Below, one piece after another: positions 34,462-43,495 of a stretch of 64,000 nucleotides of DNA; position 1 is the stretch's first letter; each line of letters opens with the position of its first letter. The position numbers and the translations under genes were made by a program. The stretch spans positions 124,001-188,000 of the forward strand of contig JAFDWN010000005.1 of NCBI GenBank assembly GCA_018268465.1. Direction: 5' to 3'. This DNA is from Actinomycetota bacterium (GTDB lineage Bacteria > Actinomycetota > Actinomycetes > Mycobacteriales > Mycobacteriaceae). The notes below the pieces were generated by a model that was not told the DNA's origin, did not search any database, and saw only the letters and a list, made by a program, of their open reading frames with translations.

Positions 34462-35809
34462 ACGCATCGACCATCGCATCGGTGACCTCGTGGGGGTCCT
34501 GCAGAGTCGAACCGTCGGAGAGCACCGAGATATTGAGCTGGTCGACATAGCTCCACACCGTGATGTTCAACCCGCTGCCGGTGGTCAGCGGGCCCACCGA
34601 GTACAACTCGGTGACCAGCGCGCCGCCGACGCGGCCCCGTTGCCGAGGGCCGGGGACATTCGAGATCGGCAGGTTGAGGACCTTGTTCTGGCCGTCCTTG
34701 TCCGCGAGCCAGCGGAACAGTGCTTCGGCGGGTGCGGGAGGGAAGTAGGCCGACCAGCGGCTGACCAGTTCCGGGCCGAGCAGGTGATGGCTTTCCTTGG
34801 CGGACAACGCCGCTTCCCGGGAGCCGCGCACCCAGTCCAGCGGGTCGGGACGGTCCGTCGGCACGGCGACCAGCATCCCGGTGAAGTAGTTGCCGGAGAT
34901 CCGGTCGGGTGAGAAGTCGAAGCTGACCGGCACCGAGGCCAGCAACGCGTTGTCGGCTCGCCCGTCGTAACACAGCAGCAGCCGGCGCAGTGCGCCGGCA
35001 GATATCGCCAGCACCATGTCGTTGATGGTGGCGCCGAGCGTCTTTCCGGCCTGCTTCACATCGGCCAGGGCCAGGGTGGCTGTCGCGAACCGGCGGACGT
35101 CGTCGATGCGGTGGTTCATGAACGTGGGCGGTGGGGTGAACGGACGCGTCAGCTCCGGGGAGAGCGTGCGTGAACTCCTGCCGACCCGGCGTACCCCTTG
35201 CGCGGTGTACCGCAGCACGGCGGGCAGGCGACCGATCTGACGGAGGTGGTCGCCGAATGCGTTGCGCACCAACTCACTTCGCGTCGGTGCCGGATCGGTG
35301 GCGTAAGAATCCCGGTCGAGGTGCGGACCCTGCTGCAGATCCATCCCCCGTGCCAGCAGGTTGGCCGATGCGATCCCGTCGGCCAGGGCGTGGTGGATCT
35401 TTCCGAGCACCGCGATGCGGCCGTCGGCGAGCCCCTCGATGAGGTACATCTCCCACAGCGGCCTGCCGCGGTCCAACGGGGTGCCGGCGATGCGGCCGAC
35501 GGCTTCGTCGAGTTGGCGGCGGCCGCCCGGGCTGTCCACCTGGTATGACCGGATGTGGTAATCGAGGTCGACGTCACAGTTCTCCCGCCACATGGGGTGG
35601 TGGAATTTGAACGGGATGTCGACCAGCTGGTAGCGGAACGGGTCGAGTTTGTGGAGCCTGCCGTGCAACACCTGCCGGAGCTCCTTCACCCCGAACGTGC
35701 GCCCGCCCAGATCGTCGAGTTCGATGACCGCCAGCTTCAGTGTGTGCATGTGCACGTTCGGGGTCTCGCTGTACAGCAACACAGCGTCCCACCCGTGCAG
35801 CCGTTTCAC
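34394..35809 (-). CDS. Wax ester synthase/diacylglycerol acyltransferase (WS/DGAT)
   Basis: A 471-residue WS/DGAT-family O-acyltransferase, which makes triacylglycerol or wax esters from acyl-CoA. The active-site motif HHALADG is at residues 139-145. PLWEMYLIEGL precedes it, and NLPISNVPGPR, a second family signature, is near residue 380. The length is normal. It is the downstream partner of the LipC-like hydrolase (gap 18 bases), the arrangement of Rv0221/Rv0220; M. tuberculosis also has a close paralogue, Rv1425, next to lipO, and I cannot tell which of the two this equals. It overlaps the convergent lipO end. Confidence 0.93.
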   Translation of the reverse strand: MKRLHGWDAVLLYSETPNVHMHTLKLAVIELDDLGGRTFGVKELRQVLHGRLHKLDPFRYQLVDIPFKFHHPMWRENCDVDLDYHIRSYQVDSPGGRRQLDEAVGRIAGTPLDRGRPLWEMYLIEGLADGRIAVLGKIHHALADGIASANLLARGMDLQQGPHLDRDSYATDPAPTRSELVRNAFGDHLRQIGRLPAVLRYTAQGVRRVGRSSRTLSPELTRPFTPPPTFMNHRIDDVRRFATATLALADVKQAGKTLGATINDMVLAISAGALRRLLLCYDGRADNALLASVPVSFDFSPDRISGNYFTGMLVAVPTDRPDPLDWVRGSREAALSAKESHHLLGPELVSRWSAYFPPAPAEALFRWLADKDGQNKVLNLPISNVPGPRQRGRVGGALVTELYSVGPLTTGSGLNITVWSYVDQLNISVLSDGSTLQDPHEVTDAMVDAFRKIRRAAGLSGDLTAVDGVLA

Positions 35810-35827
35810 GCTGTCCCCCCGGGCTCG

Positions 35828-37060
35828 CTAGATGACCACTTGGGCGTTCGCGCCGACGCGGCTCCGATGTATCTCGTTGAGGAACAGGCCGATCGCCGTC
35901 GCCATCGCGCCGGTGCGCGCGCCGTCGGTCATGTCGAAGGCATGACCGGCGCCCGGGAGTTCCACATAACCGACCGGCGCCGCCGACGTCGCGCGCAGCC
36001 GTTCGACGAAGGCGCGTGCCTGCTGGACGGGGATCACGGTGTCCGCGGAGCCGTGCACGACGAGGAACGGCGGCGCACCGGGATGCACCCGGGCGATCGG
36101 CGACGCCTGCTGGAAGATCTCGGGGTGGCGGGTGATCCGGCGCCCGACCACGACCCGCTCCAGGAAGTCGACGAACCGTGCGCGCTCGGCGGTGGAGCGG
36201 TCCTCCCAGTCGTAGCGGCCGTAGATGCCGACGACGGCGTCCACCGAGGTATCGGACCCGTCGGGCAGGTCGGCTTGCATCGCCGCGTCGCCGCCCGTCA
36301 GACCCGCCAGCGCGGACAGGTGACCACCCGCCGAACACCCTGCGATCGCGACGAAATCGCGGTCGCCGCCGAACTTGTCGACGTTGGCCCTGGCCCAGGC
36401 GATCGCGGTCTTGACGTCGGTGATGTGGCTGGGCCAGCGATGGTGCGGCGCAACCCGGTAGTCGATCGACAGGCACACCCAGCCCTGCTGGGCCAGGTGC
36501 GACATCAGCGCGTACCCCTGCAGCATCCGGCTGCCGTGCACCCACGCACCGCCGGGTACGAAGATCAGCACGGGCGCGGGGCGATGCGGCAGGTCGTCGA
36601 CGTCGTCGCGGCGCCACACGTCCAGCACCTGGGAGGGCAGCGCCCCGTAGCGCACCGACGTGCGGTGCAGGTGACGGCGGTGATGCAGGGATCGCCATAG
36701 CGGTGGGGTGCGTTCGGGGGCAGGCCACTCGACGTCCAGGTCGCCGGCCCGCACCACCCCCCGCAGTGCGGCATCGGAGACGGCGTAGGTGCGGTCGCGG
36801 TCCCGCCTGCGGACCTCGGCAATGCCGGGGGTGAGCCAGGAGCGTGCCGTCGCAGTGAGGAAGTCGGGCATATGCCGAGTGCCCCAGATTCCCATCGCCG
36901 TCGCGGCGCCAAGGGGCTCAAGGTGTTTGCCGATCACCGGCAACGAAGCCGAGGCCACGCTCGCGGCGAGCATATAGTCGGCGGGCCGGGCCCGCAGCAA
37001 CCATCGGACCCGCGATGCGATCGTCGGCCCCGGGTACCGGGTCTCCGGTCGTACCGTCAT
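35828..37060 (-). CDS. lipC: Alpha/beta hydrolase, esterase (LipC-like)
   Basis: A 410-residue esterase related to the LipO-like protein nearby; both keep VPGGAW, GCSAGG or GGSAGG, and VHGSADTVIPV or HGEDDSIIPV. The nucleophile Ser is in IAGCSAGGHLSAL (near residue 233), Asp in GSADTVIP and His in GAGHAFDM. The ATG at 37060 is chosen; 32 upstream codons are open but not conserved-looking. A WS/DGAT gene follows 18 bases downstream in the same operon, so the hydrolase probably supplies or removes acyl groups in storage-lipid metabolism. A near-perfect 20-base palindrome lies 34 bases upstream. Confidence 0.88.
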   Translation of the reverse strand: MTVRPETRYPGPTIASRVRWLLRARPADYMLAASVASASLPVIGKHLEPLGAATAMGIWGTRHMPDFLTATARSWLTPGIAEVRRRDRDRTYAVSDAALRGVVRAGDLDVEWPAPERTPPLWRSLHHRRHLHRTSVRYGALPSQVLDVWRRDDVDDLPHRPAPVLIFVPGGAWVHGSRMLQGYALMSHLAQQGWVCLSIDYRVAPHHRWPSHITDVKTAIAWARANVDKFGGDRDFVAIAGCSAGGHLSALAGLTGGDAAMQADLPDGSDTSVDAVVGIYGRYDWEDRSTAERARFVDFLERVVVGRRITRHPEIFQQASPIARVHPGAPPFLVVHGSADTVIPVQQARAFVERLRATSAAPVGYVELPGAGHAFDMTDGARTGAMATAIGLFLNEIHRSRVGANAQVVI

Positions 37061-37094
37061 GGCGCGAGCGTACCGGCGGCATCCATGCCGTGTG

Positions 37095-37114
37095 GACAAG
37101 ATTCGAATGTTGTC
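37095..37114. promoter_or_regulatory. 20-bp palindrome upstream of lipC-WS/DGAT operon
   Basis: Arms GACAAGATTC and GAATGTTGTC pair at all but one position per arm, around the centre ATTCGAAT. The site is 34 bases upstream of the lipC-like start and downstream of the aldo/keto reductase stop, so it can only serve the lipC operon. It has the size and symmetry of a TetR- or MarR-type operator. Confidence 0.5.
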
Positions 37115-37177
37115 TACTGCGCGGTACGCGCCCTCTACCGGACGACCGCGTCGCATTCGAAACGCTGCTCAGCCGAC

Positions 37178-38233
37178 TCAGTTCGCGGCGGGGACGTGAA
37201 ACCGGATGGCACCGGGCTCACCGCCGCGGGCGAGGTCGCCCTCGGCCTGGAGCTTGCCGAACGGCTGACCCGGATCGATGCGGCTGACCTTGTCCAGACG
37301 TTCGTACGCCGCACCGAGGTCGACGTCGAGCGCGGCGAGGTAGTCGTCGAGCTGAGCGACACTGCGCGGGCCGATCACCGGCACCACACCCGTGGTCGAA
37401 CGCTTCGCGCGCTCCAGCAGCCAGGCCACCGCGACCTGCGCGGCCGGTGCGCCGATTTCGTCGGACACCGACAGCAGCGTGTCCACGATCGCCGTCTTCT
37501 GAGCACCGTCCTCGGTGTGCACCAGGCGGTTCCAGTCCGTCAGCCGCCCGCGCGCGTTGCTGTCGCGGTACTTACCCGTCAGCAGCCCGCCGCCCAGCGG
37601 CGACCACAGCGCCGCCCCGATCCCGAGCGCCTCGGCCATGGGCAGGTGCTCGCGATCGGCGCTGCGTTCGACGAGGCTGTATTCCAACTGGATCCCGGCG
37701 ACGGGGATGTACCCGCGCAGCTCGGCAAGCGTCGCCGCCCGGCTGGTCTGCCATGCGGGGTAGTTCGACAGGCCCGCATAGAGGATCTTGCCCGCCCTGG
37801 CCAGGTCGTCGAGGCCGCGCACCGTCTCCTCGAGCGGCGTCACGAAATCGGGGAAGTGCACCCACAGCAGGTCGATGTAGTCGGTGCGCAGGCGGCGCAG
37901 GCTGCCCTCCACCGCGCGGGCCATGGCGCGCCGGCCGGCGCCGGTTTCCAGGACTCCGCCGCCTTCCGGGCCGCCGATCGAGAACTTGGTGGCGATGGTG
38001 AAGTGGTCTCGGACGCCGTCGAGCATCCGGCCGAGGTTCTCCTCGGATTCGCCGAGCTGATAGCTGGCCGCGGTGTCGATGAAGGTGCCGCCCGCCCCGG
38101 CGTACCGGTCGAGTATCCGGCGGGCGGTGGCGGCGTCGGCGCCGTAGCCCCAGCGTTCGCCGAAGTTGGCGGCGCCCAGCGACAGTGCCGAGACGCGCAG
38201 CCCGTTGTTACGACCGAAGGTGAAGTGCGGCAT
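37178..38233 (-). CDS. Aldo/keto reductase
   Basis: A 351-residue NADPH-dependent aldo/keto reductase with a TIM-barrel fold. The catalytic tetrad is visible: Asp and Tyr in FIDTAASYQLGESEENLG (about residues 50-67), Lys in TIATKFS near 80 and His in LLWVHFPD near 123. The C-terminal cofactor segment GVVPVIGPRSVAQLDD is typical. The ATG at 38233 is preferred, though an in-frame GTG at 38245 is possible. A palindrome lies 24 bases upstream of the start. The physiological carbonyl substrate is unknown. Confidence 0.92.
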   Translation of the reverse strand: MPHFTFGRNNGLRVSALSLGAANFGERWGYGADAATARRILDRYAGAGGTFIDTAASYQLGESEENLGRMLDGVRDHFTIATKFSIGGPEGGGVLETGAGRRAMARAVEGSLRRLRTDYIDLLWVHFPDFVTPLEETVRGLDDLARAGKILYAGLSNYPAWQTSRAATLAELRGYIPVAGIQLEYSLVERSADREHLPMAEALGIGAALWSPLGGGLLTGKYRDSNARGRLTDWNRLVHTEDGAQKTAIVDTLLSVSDEIGAPAAQVAVAWLLERAKRSTTGVVPVIGPRSVAQLDDYLAALDVDLGAAYERLDKVSRIDPGQPFGKLQAEGDLARGGEPGAIRFHVPAAN

Positions 38234-38256
38234 CACGTCACCCACCGTACGCGGAC

Positions 38257-38280
38257 CTAAGTATGGTTGACAATACCTAG
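38257..38280. promoter_or_regulatory. Inverted repeat upstream of aldo/keto reductase
   Basis: Arms CTAAGTAT and ATACCTAG pair at seven of eight positions around an 8-base centre containing TTGACA. The AT-rich symmetric site, 24 bases before the reductase start, looks like an operator of a small dimeric repressor (HxlR, MarR or TetR type). No such regulator is adjacent. Confidence 0.45.
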
Positions 38281-38292
38281 ATCGAGCCCGCA

Positions 38293-38307
38293 CTCACCTA
38301 CTGTGAG
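38293..38307. terminator. Short hairpin after fadD4
   Basis: CTCAC and GTGAG surround a 5-base loop; the pairing extends with one mismatch to GCACTCAC/GTGAGCGC. It lies just past the fadD4 stop, between fadD4 and the reductase operator, and may end fadD4 transcription. There is no T-tract. Confidence 0.35.
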
Positions 38308-38313
38308 CGCACG

Positions 38314-39861
38314 CTAGCCGGCCGCGACCGCATACTTGGCGATCAGTTGCTGCTTGTAGAGCTTTCCGGTGTCGGTGCGCGGCAACTGCGCCTCGAACGA
38401 GATCGATCGCGGGCACTTGTAGTGCGACAGCCGGTCGCGCAGCCACCCCAGGAGTTCGGCCGCGAAGTCCTCGGTCGCGTCGCGCGGATCGACCGTCTGC
38501 ACCACACCCTTGACGGACTGACCCATCTCGTCGTCAGGGATGCCGAACACCGCCGCGTCGAGCACCTTCGGGTGCGTCACGAGGATGTTCTCCGCCTCCT
38601 GCGGGTAGATGTTGACCCCGCCGGAGATGATCATGTGGTGACGCCGGTCGGTCAGGTAGAGATAGCCGTCGTCGTCCAGATAGCCGATATCGCCCACGGT
38701 CATCCACCCGTGGGAATCCTTCGAGGCGGCGGTCTTCGCCGGATCGTTGAGATATTCGAAGGTGGTGGCGCCGTCGAAGTAGATCTCCCCCGGCTGACCG
38801 GCGCGCAGTTCGGCGCCGTCCTCGCCGAGGATGTGCACACCGGCCGTCGAGGCCCTGCCGACCGAACCCGGGTGGGTGAGCCATTCGCCAGCGGTGATCA
38901 ACGTCGCGCCTATCGCCTCGGAGGACGCGTAATACTCGTCGACGATCGGCCCCCACCAGTCGATCATCTGCCTCTTGATGTCGACCGGGCAGGGCGCCGC
39001 CGCGTGGATGACCCGGCGAAGCGTCGACACGTCATACGAATTCCGCACGGAGTCAGGGAGTTTCAGCATCCGGGTGAACATGGCGGGGACGAACTGACCA
39101 TGGGTGACGCGATGACGCTGGATGGCGTCCAGACAGCCCTCGGCGTCGAAGCGCTCCATCACCACGGTGGTGATACCCGCCGCCTGCACGCTCATCGACC
39201 AGACCGACGGAGCCGTGTGGTAGAGCGGCGCCGGACTCAGGTAGACGGCGTCGGCCAGGTCGGGCGACGGCCCCAGCCAGACGTCCAACAACCCCGACAC
39301 CAGCCCGGGCGCCTGCGCCGGAGGCAGATGCGGCAGTGGGCGTTTGATGCCCTTGGGCACGCCGGTAGTACCCGAAGAATACTGGAGTAGATCGCCTTCG
39401 AGCTCGTCGTCGATAGGCGTATCCGGCTGTCCGGCAACGCATTCGGGGTAGGAGAGCCAGCCGTCAACCGCCTTGGCCGGGCCCGCGGTCATCAGCAGGT
39501 CCGGTAACCCGCCGGGCAGGTACTCGCCCAGCCTCTCACAGACTGCGTGCAGCGCCGGGGAACCGATGATGGCCCTGGCGCCGCTGTTGTCGACGATGTA
39601 GGCGGCTTCCGCGGCGGTCAGGTGGGTGTTGACGGGCACGTAGTACAGTCCGCTGCGTCGGGCCGCCCACATCACCGTGTGGAAGTGCTCGTTGTTCTCC
39701 ATCAGGATCGCGACGGCATCCCCCTCGCGCAGACCCGCGGCGCGGAAACAGTGCGCGAGGCGGTTCGCCCTGGCCTCGAGTTCACCGAAGGTGACCACTG
39801 CTCCCGACGGATACATGACCACCGCCGGCTTCTCCGAACGCCGATGTTCGCGGATCTGCAT
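38314..39861 (-). CDS. fadD4: Fatty-acyl-CoA synthetase (FadD4-like)
   Basis: A 515-residue acyl-CoA synthetase. Motifs in order are YSSGTTGVPKGIKRP (near residue 163), EYYASSEAIGATL near 307, TVGDIGYLDDDGYLYLTDRR near 385 and TDTGKLYKQQL with the catalytic Lys near the end. The ATG at 39861 begins MQIREH, which is how I recall FadD4 starting; 13 open codons upstream are not part of it. The upstream region has two adjacent inverted repeats (39887-39917). It lies about 140 bases downstream of the pckG stop on the same strand. Confidence 0.92.
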   Translation of the reverse strand: MQIREHRRSEKPAVVMYPSGAVVTFGELEARANRLAHCFRAAGLREGDAVAILMENNEHFHTVMWAARRSGLYYVPVNTHLTAAEAAYIVDNSGARAIIGSPALHAVCERLGEYLPGGLPDLLMTAGPAKAVDGWLSYPECVAGQPDTPIDDELEGDLLQYSSGTTGVPKGIKRPLPHLPPAQAPGLVSGLLDVWLGPSPDLADAVYLSPAPLYHTAPSVWSMSVQAAGITTVVMERFDAEGCLDAIQRHRVTHGQFVPAMFTRMLKLPDSVRNSYDVSTLRRVIHAAAPCPVDIKRQMIDWWGPIVDEYYASSEAIGATLITAGEWLTHPGSVGRASTAGVHILGEDGAELRAGQPGEIYFDGATTFEYLNDPAKTAASKDSHGWMTVGDIGYLDDDGYLYLTDRRHHMIISGGVNIYPQEAENILVTHPKVLDAAVFGIPDDEMGQSVKGVVQTVDPRDATEDFAAELLGWLRDRLSHYKCPRSISFEAQLPRTDTGKLYKQQLIAKYAVAAG

Positions 39862-39886
39862 GGGGTCAAACTCTACGACGCCACAC

Positions 39887-39917
39887 TTGACACATGTCAA
39901 GAGTTGGCTGTCAACTC
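39887..39917. promoter_or_regulatory. Two adjacent inverted repeats upstream of fadD4
   Basis: Site 1 (39887-39900) has arms TTGACA and TGTCAA around two bases. Site 2 (39901-39917) has arms GAGTTG and CAACTC around five bases. Both arm pairs are perfect, and the sites lie about 25-57 bases upstream of the fadD4 ATG. On the minus strand TTGACA in site 1 may also be a -35 element, with TAGAGT 19 bases downstream. This fits a repressed fadD4 promoter. Confidence 0.5.
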
Positions 39918-39999
39918 CTGGAGCCGCGGCTCGCCCCGCTCAGCCGACGTGCGGGTGAGCAGGGCATGCGGGGTCGACCCGACCCCGCCGACGGCGCGC

Positions 40000-41826
40000 T
40001 CAGCCCGCGTCGGCCAGGCGTTGCTTGAGTGCGTCGAACTCGTCCTTGATCCCGGTCGGCAGCTTCTCCCCGACGAACTCGAACCACTCCTCGATCAGCG
40101 GCAACTCGGCGCGCCATTCGTCGGCATCGACAGTGAGCGCCTCGGCGACATCGGCGGAGTCGATGTCCAGACCGTCCAGGTCGATGTCGTCCACGGTCGG
40201 CACCACACCGATCGGGGTGCTGACACCGCTCGCGGTCTGCTCGATACGCCCGACGATCCACTTCAGCACACGGCTGTTCTCCCCGAATCCGGGCCACAGA
40301 AACCGGCCGTCGTCACCCCGGCGGAACCAGTTGACGAAGAACACCTTCGGCAGCTTGGACTCGTCGGAGTTCTTGCCGATGTCGATCCAGTGCTGGAAGT
40401 AGTCGCCGACGTTGTAGCCGATGAACGGCAGCATCGCCATGGGGTCGCGGCGCACGGTGCCGACCTTGCCCTCGGCCGCGGCGGTCTGCTCGGAGCCGAT
40501 GGTCGAGCCGATGAACACGCCGTGCTGCCAGTCGTTGGCCTCGCTGACCAGCGGCACGGTGGTCTTGCGCCGACCGCCGAACAGGATCGCCGAGATCGGC
40601 ACACCCTGCGGGTCGTCCCACTCGGGCGCCAGCGTCGGGCACTGATCGATCGGGGTGCAGTACCGGGAGTTGGGGTGGGCGGCCTTCTCGCCCGACTCGG
40701 GGGTCCAGTCGTGGCCCTTCCAGTCGATGAGGTGCTCCGGCTTACCTTCCAGCCCCTCCCACCACACGGTGTTCTCGTCGGTCTTGGCGACGTTGGTGAA
40801 CACGGTGTTGCCCGCCGCGATCGTCTTCATCGCGTTGGGGTTGGAGTCCCAGTTGGTGCCAGGGGCGACGCCGAAGAAGCCGAACTCGGGGTTGGTGGCG
40901 TAGAGCCGGCCGTCCTTGCCGAAACGCATCCACGCGATGTCGTCGCCGACGGTCTCGGCGCGCCAGCCCGGCAGCGTCGGCTGCAGCATCGCGAGGTTGG
41001 TCTTACCGCACGCCGACGGGAACGCCGCGGCGACGTAGTACGCCTTGTTCTCCGGGGAGATCAATTTGAGGATCAGCATGTGCTCGGCCATCCAGCCCTC
41101 GTCGCGGGCCATGGCCGAGGCGATCCGCAGCGAATAGCACTTCTTGCCGAGCAGCGCATTGCCGCCGTAACCGGACCCGTAGCTCCAGATCTCCCGGGTC
41201 TCCGGGAAGTGCGTGATGTATTTCGTGTCGTTACACGGCCACGGCACGTCCTGCTCGCCAGCTTCGAGCGGAGCGCCGATCGAGTGCAGCGCCTTGACGA
41301 AGAACCCGTCCTCGCCGAGCTTGTCCAGCGCGGCCCGGCCCATCCGGGTCATGGTGCGCATAGACACGACGACGTATTCCGAATCGGTGATCTCGACCCC
41401 CAGCTTGGGATCCTCGGCATCGAGCGGACCCATGCAGAACGGGACGACGTACATGGTGCGGCCCCGCATCGAGCCGCGGTACAGATCGGTCATGAGCGAC
41501 CGCATATCCGCGGGGTCCATCCAGTTGTTGGTCGGGCCGGCGTCGACCTCGCGCTCCGAGCAGATGAACGTGCGGGATTCGACGCGCGCGACATCCGACG
41601 GATCGGAAAGCGCCAAGAACGAGTTGGGCAGCTTCTCGTCGTCGAGCCGCTCGAAAGTGCCTGCCGCGACGAGGTGTGCGGTGAGCCGGTCGAATTCCTC
41701 CGCGGAACCGTCGGCAAACACGACGCGGTCGGGCTGGGTGAGCGCGGCGACCTCCTGGACCCAGGCCAACAGCCCCTCGTGTTTCGTCGGTGCGGTATCC
41801 AGACCCGGAATGGTCGCTGAAGTCAT
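40000..41826 (-). CDS. pckG: Phosphoenolpyruvate carboxykinase (GTP)
   Basis: A 608-residue GTP-dependent PEP carboxykinase, converting oxaloacetate and GTP to PEP, CO2 and GDP, the key step from TCA acids to gluconeogenesis. The reactive Cys273 is in the P-loop [32 protein letters not shown] precedes it, with the metal and substrate residues. The kinase-2-type segment [16 protein letters not shown] follows. Length and sequence are full. The ATG at 41826 has an AGGGGAAG ribosome site about 8 bases upstream. The gene is known as pckA or pckG in mycobacteria (Rv0211c). The 217-base upstream region is comparatively AT-rich and carries a perfect GTGACGTCAC palindrome. Confidence 0.97.
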   Translation of the reverse strand: MTSATIPGLDTAPTKHEGLLAWVQEVAALTQPDRVVFADGSAEEFDRLTAHLVAAGTFERLDDEKLPNSFLALSDPSDVARVESRTFICSEREVDAGPTNNWMDPADMRSLMTDLYRGSMRGRTMYVVPFCMGPLDAEDPKLGVEITDSEYVVVSMRTMTRMGRAALDKLGEDGFFVKALHSIGAPLEAGEQDVPWPCNDTKYITHFPETREIWSYGSGYGGNALLGKKCYSLRIASAMARDEGWMAEHMLILKLISPENKAYYVAAAFPSACGKTNLAMLQPTLPGWRAETVGDDIAWMRFGKDGRLYATNPEFGFFGVAPGTNWDSNPNAMKTIAAGNTVFTNVAKTDENTVWWEGLEGKPEHLIDWKGHDWTPESGEKAAHPNSRYCTPIDQCPTLAPEWDDPQGVPISAILFGGRRKTTVPLVSEANDWQHGVFIGSTIGSEQTAAAEGKVGTVRRDPMAMLPFIGYNVGDYFQHWIDIGKNSDESKLPKVFFVNWFRRGDDGRFLWPGFGENSRVLKWIVGRIEQTASGVSTPIGVVPTVDDIDLDGLDIDSADVAEALTVDADEWRAELPLIEEWFEFVGEKLPTGIKDEFDALKQRLADAG

Positions 41827-41892
41827 TTAGTTACTTCCCCTGCGTGTTTTTGTTGCCAGGACGCAGGCCACATGTACGCCAACTACAGTTTG

Positions 41893-41902
41893 GTGACGTC
41901 AC
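41893..41902. promoter_or_regulatory. GTGACGTCAC palindrome upstream of pckG
   Basis: A perfect 10-base palindrome about 65 bases upstream of the pckG start, in a 217-base region with no gene. pck genes are usually controlled by carbon source, so an operator here is plausible. The site does not match the spaced mycobacterial Crp motif, and I cannot name the regulator. Confidence 0.35.
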
Positions 41903-42043
41903 GGTCGTCCCTATGTCGAGGTTAACGTGGGTGACATACCCGTGAATATGTGGATTCCTGTCCGATCACTCACAAGAACGATTCAGAAGCCCGTTCAGAG
42001 CGATGTATCGATTCAGTAATTCGGTGCAAACCCGGTCAGCTAT

Positions 42044-43495
42044 TCACCCGTCCCCGGTCGCGGGGTGGCGCGGACGGGTGAGTTCGGCGCGCACCGCGTC
42101 CAGCGCGCGCCGAAGCGGAGGCAGCTGACGGTCCCGCTCGGCGGCGGCCCGGGCGGTCTGCGCGGCGTGCTCCCCGAGGTCGGCGTCGATGCCGGCGATC
42201 CGCTCGGCGGCGAGGCGGCCGTCCTCCTCGTCGCGGGCGGCCAGCTCTGAGGTGAGCGCTGCTTCGGCAGCCACCACGCGGGTGGCGACCAGTTCGTCGA
42301 CCGAAGAACGCAGCGACGCCGTCACGTCGACCACCCACCGGTCGAGGACCGCGCGGTCGTGCAGCAAGGCCCGGATGCCCACCACCCACACCGTGAGCAG
42401 CAGGCCGGCCAGCCCGCCCGCCACCAGACCGGCGATCGTCAGGCCCGGCGCCAGACCTGCGAACAGCCTGCTCACCGCCAGCGCCACCCCGAGCCCGAAG
42501 CCCGCGCCGAGGACCATCATCAAGCGGGTCTCCAGCGTGCGCGACCGCACCGGAGCCGAATCGACTCCGGGCGGTGTGGCCTGCTGCCCCGGCTCCGGCG
42601 GCGCACCCAGGCCCAGTTCGGACGCCACGTCACCGATATGCCGGGTGATGCCCTCGTCGACCTCACCGACGACGTCGCAGACGCGGCGCCGGACGTAGGT
42701 CTCGAATTCGCCGATCCCGCCCCGGCTCATCCCCGCGGCGTCCTCCTGAAGTTCCGAACGCACCGACGTACACCGATTGCGCGCGAAGTACGTCAGCTGC
42801 ACACGGGCCTGTTGCATCTGGCTGCGCAGCGCGATGGTGCGTTCGGCCCTGGTCAGCCTGCGCTCACGCCGCACGTCCTCGCGCTGCGCGCGCAGTGCCG
42901 TGATCCGGGCCTGCCGGTCGGCGCCCGCCCCGAGGGCGCCGCAGCGCTCGATGCTGGCGACGAGCCGGGACTCCCACGAGCGCAACCGGTTTCGTCGTGC
43001 CAACGAGGCGTCGGCGAGGCGGTCGGCGAGGATCGCGACGAGATCGCCGACCGCGGGATCGCCGAGGTCCGGCGCCGCGGCGACGCCCACCCACGGCATA
43101 TCCCGGTAGCGCGGGGATCGCCGCGCCAGCGCCTCCCGGTCGGCGGCGAGCACCTCACGCCAGTTGCGATGCGCGTCGATCTTGGCCACCGCGCCGATCA
43201 CCAGATCGGTGTGGCGGCATACGGAATCGACCAGCACACAGTCGGATTCGGTCATCGGCCCGATCGCCGACGTGACGAAGACCACCGCCGCGGGCGCCTC
43301 CCCGGGCGCCATCTCGCCGGCTTCGACGAAGGTGTGCTCCGGCAGCCTCGCCCGCAATACGGCGACCAGCCCGGTGCTGCCGGCCAGCCACGGACCCGTC
43401 ACCAGGACGGCTTCGCGTCGCTGCACCTCCGGCGCGCTGAGCGCGGGGCCGACCGCAGCGACGACGGCGTCGGCGGGCGCCGCCGGATCGCTCAC
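42044..43495 (-). CDS. Dynamin-like membrane protein with degenerate GTPase domain (Rv0210-like)
   Basis: A 483-residue protein. The N-terminal 150 residues look like a GTPase fold: a degenerate P-loop LVTGPWLAGSTG near residue 33, and AKIDAHRNW where G4 (NKxD) would be. A charged helical segment follows (about residues 165-290, with REDVRRERRLTRAERT), then two membrane helices (about 320-385) and another charged helix to the end. That is the layout of bacterial dynamin-like proteins, but the nucleotide motifs are eroded. The GTG start overlaps the stop of the partner gene by 4 bases (GTGA), so the two are coupled. Function unknown. Confidence 0.75.
   Translation of the reverse strand: MSDPAAPADAVVAAVGPALSAPEVQRREAVLVTGPWLAGSTGLVAVLRARLPEHTFVEAGEMAPGEAPAAVVFVTSAIGPMTESDCVLVDSVCRHTDLVIGAVAKIDAHRNWREVLAADREALARRSPRYRDMPWVGVAAAPDLGDPAVGDLVAILADRLADASLARRNRLRSWESRLVASIERCGALGAGADRQARITALRAQREDVRRERRLTRAERTIALRSQMQQARVQLTYFARNRCTSVRSELQEDAAGMSRGGIGEFETYVRRRVCDVVGEVDEGITRHIGDVASELGLGAPPEPGQQATPPGVDSAPVRSRTLETRLMMVLGAGFGLGVALAVSRLFAGLAPGLTIAGLVAGGLAGLLLTVWVVGIRALLHDRAVLDRWVVDVTASLRSSVDELVATRVVAAEAALTSELAARDEEDGRLAAERIAGIDADLGEHAAQTARAAAERDRQLPPLRRALDAVRAELTRPRHPATGDG

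Noticed and set aside
39547-41820. 757-codon open frame antisense to pckG
   Set aside because: It is the mirror of highly conserved pckG codons in a GC-rich genome, and its translation is Arg/Gly/Val-rich with no family features.
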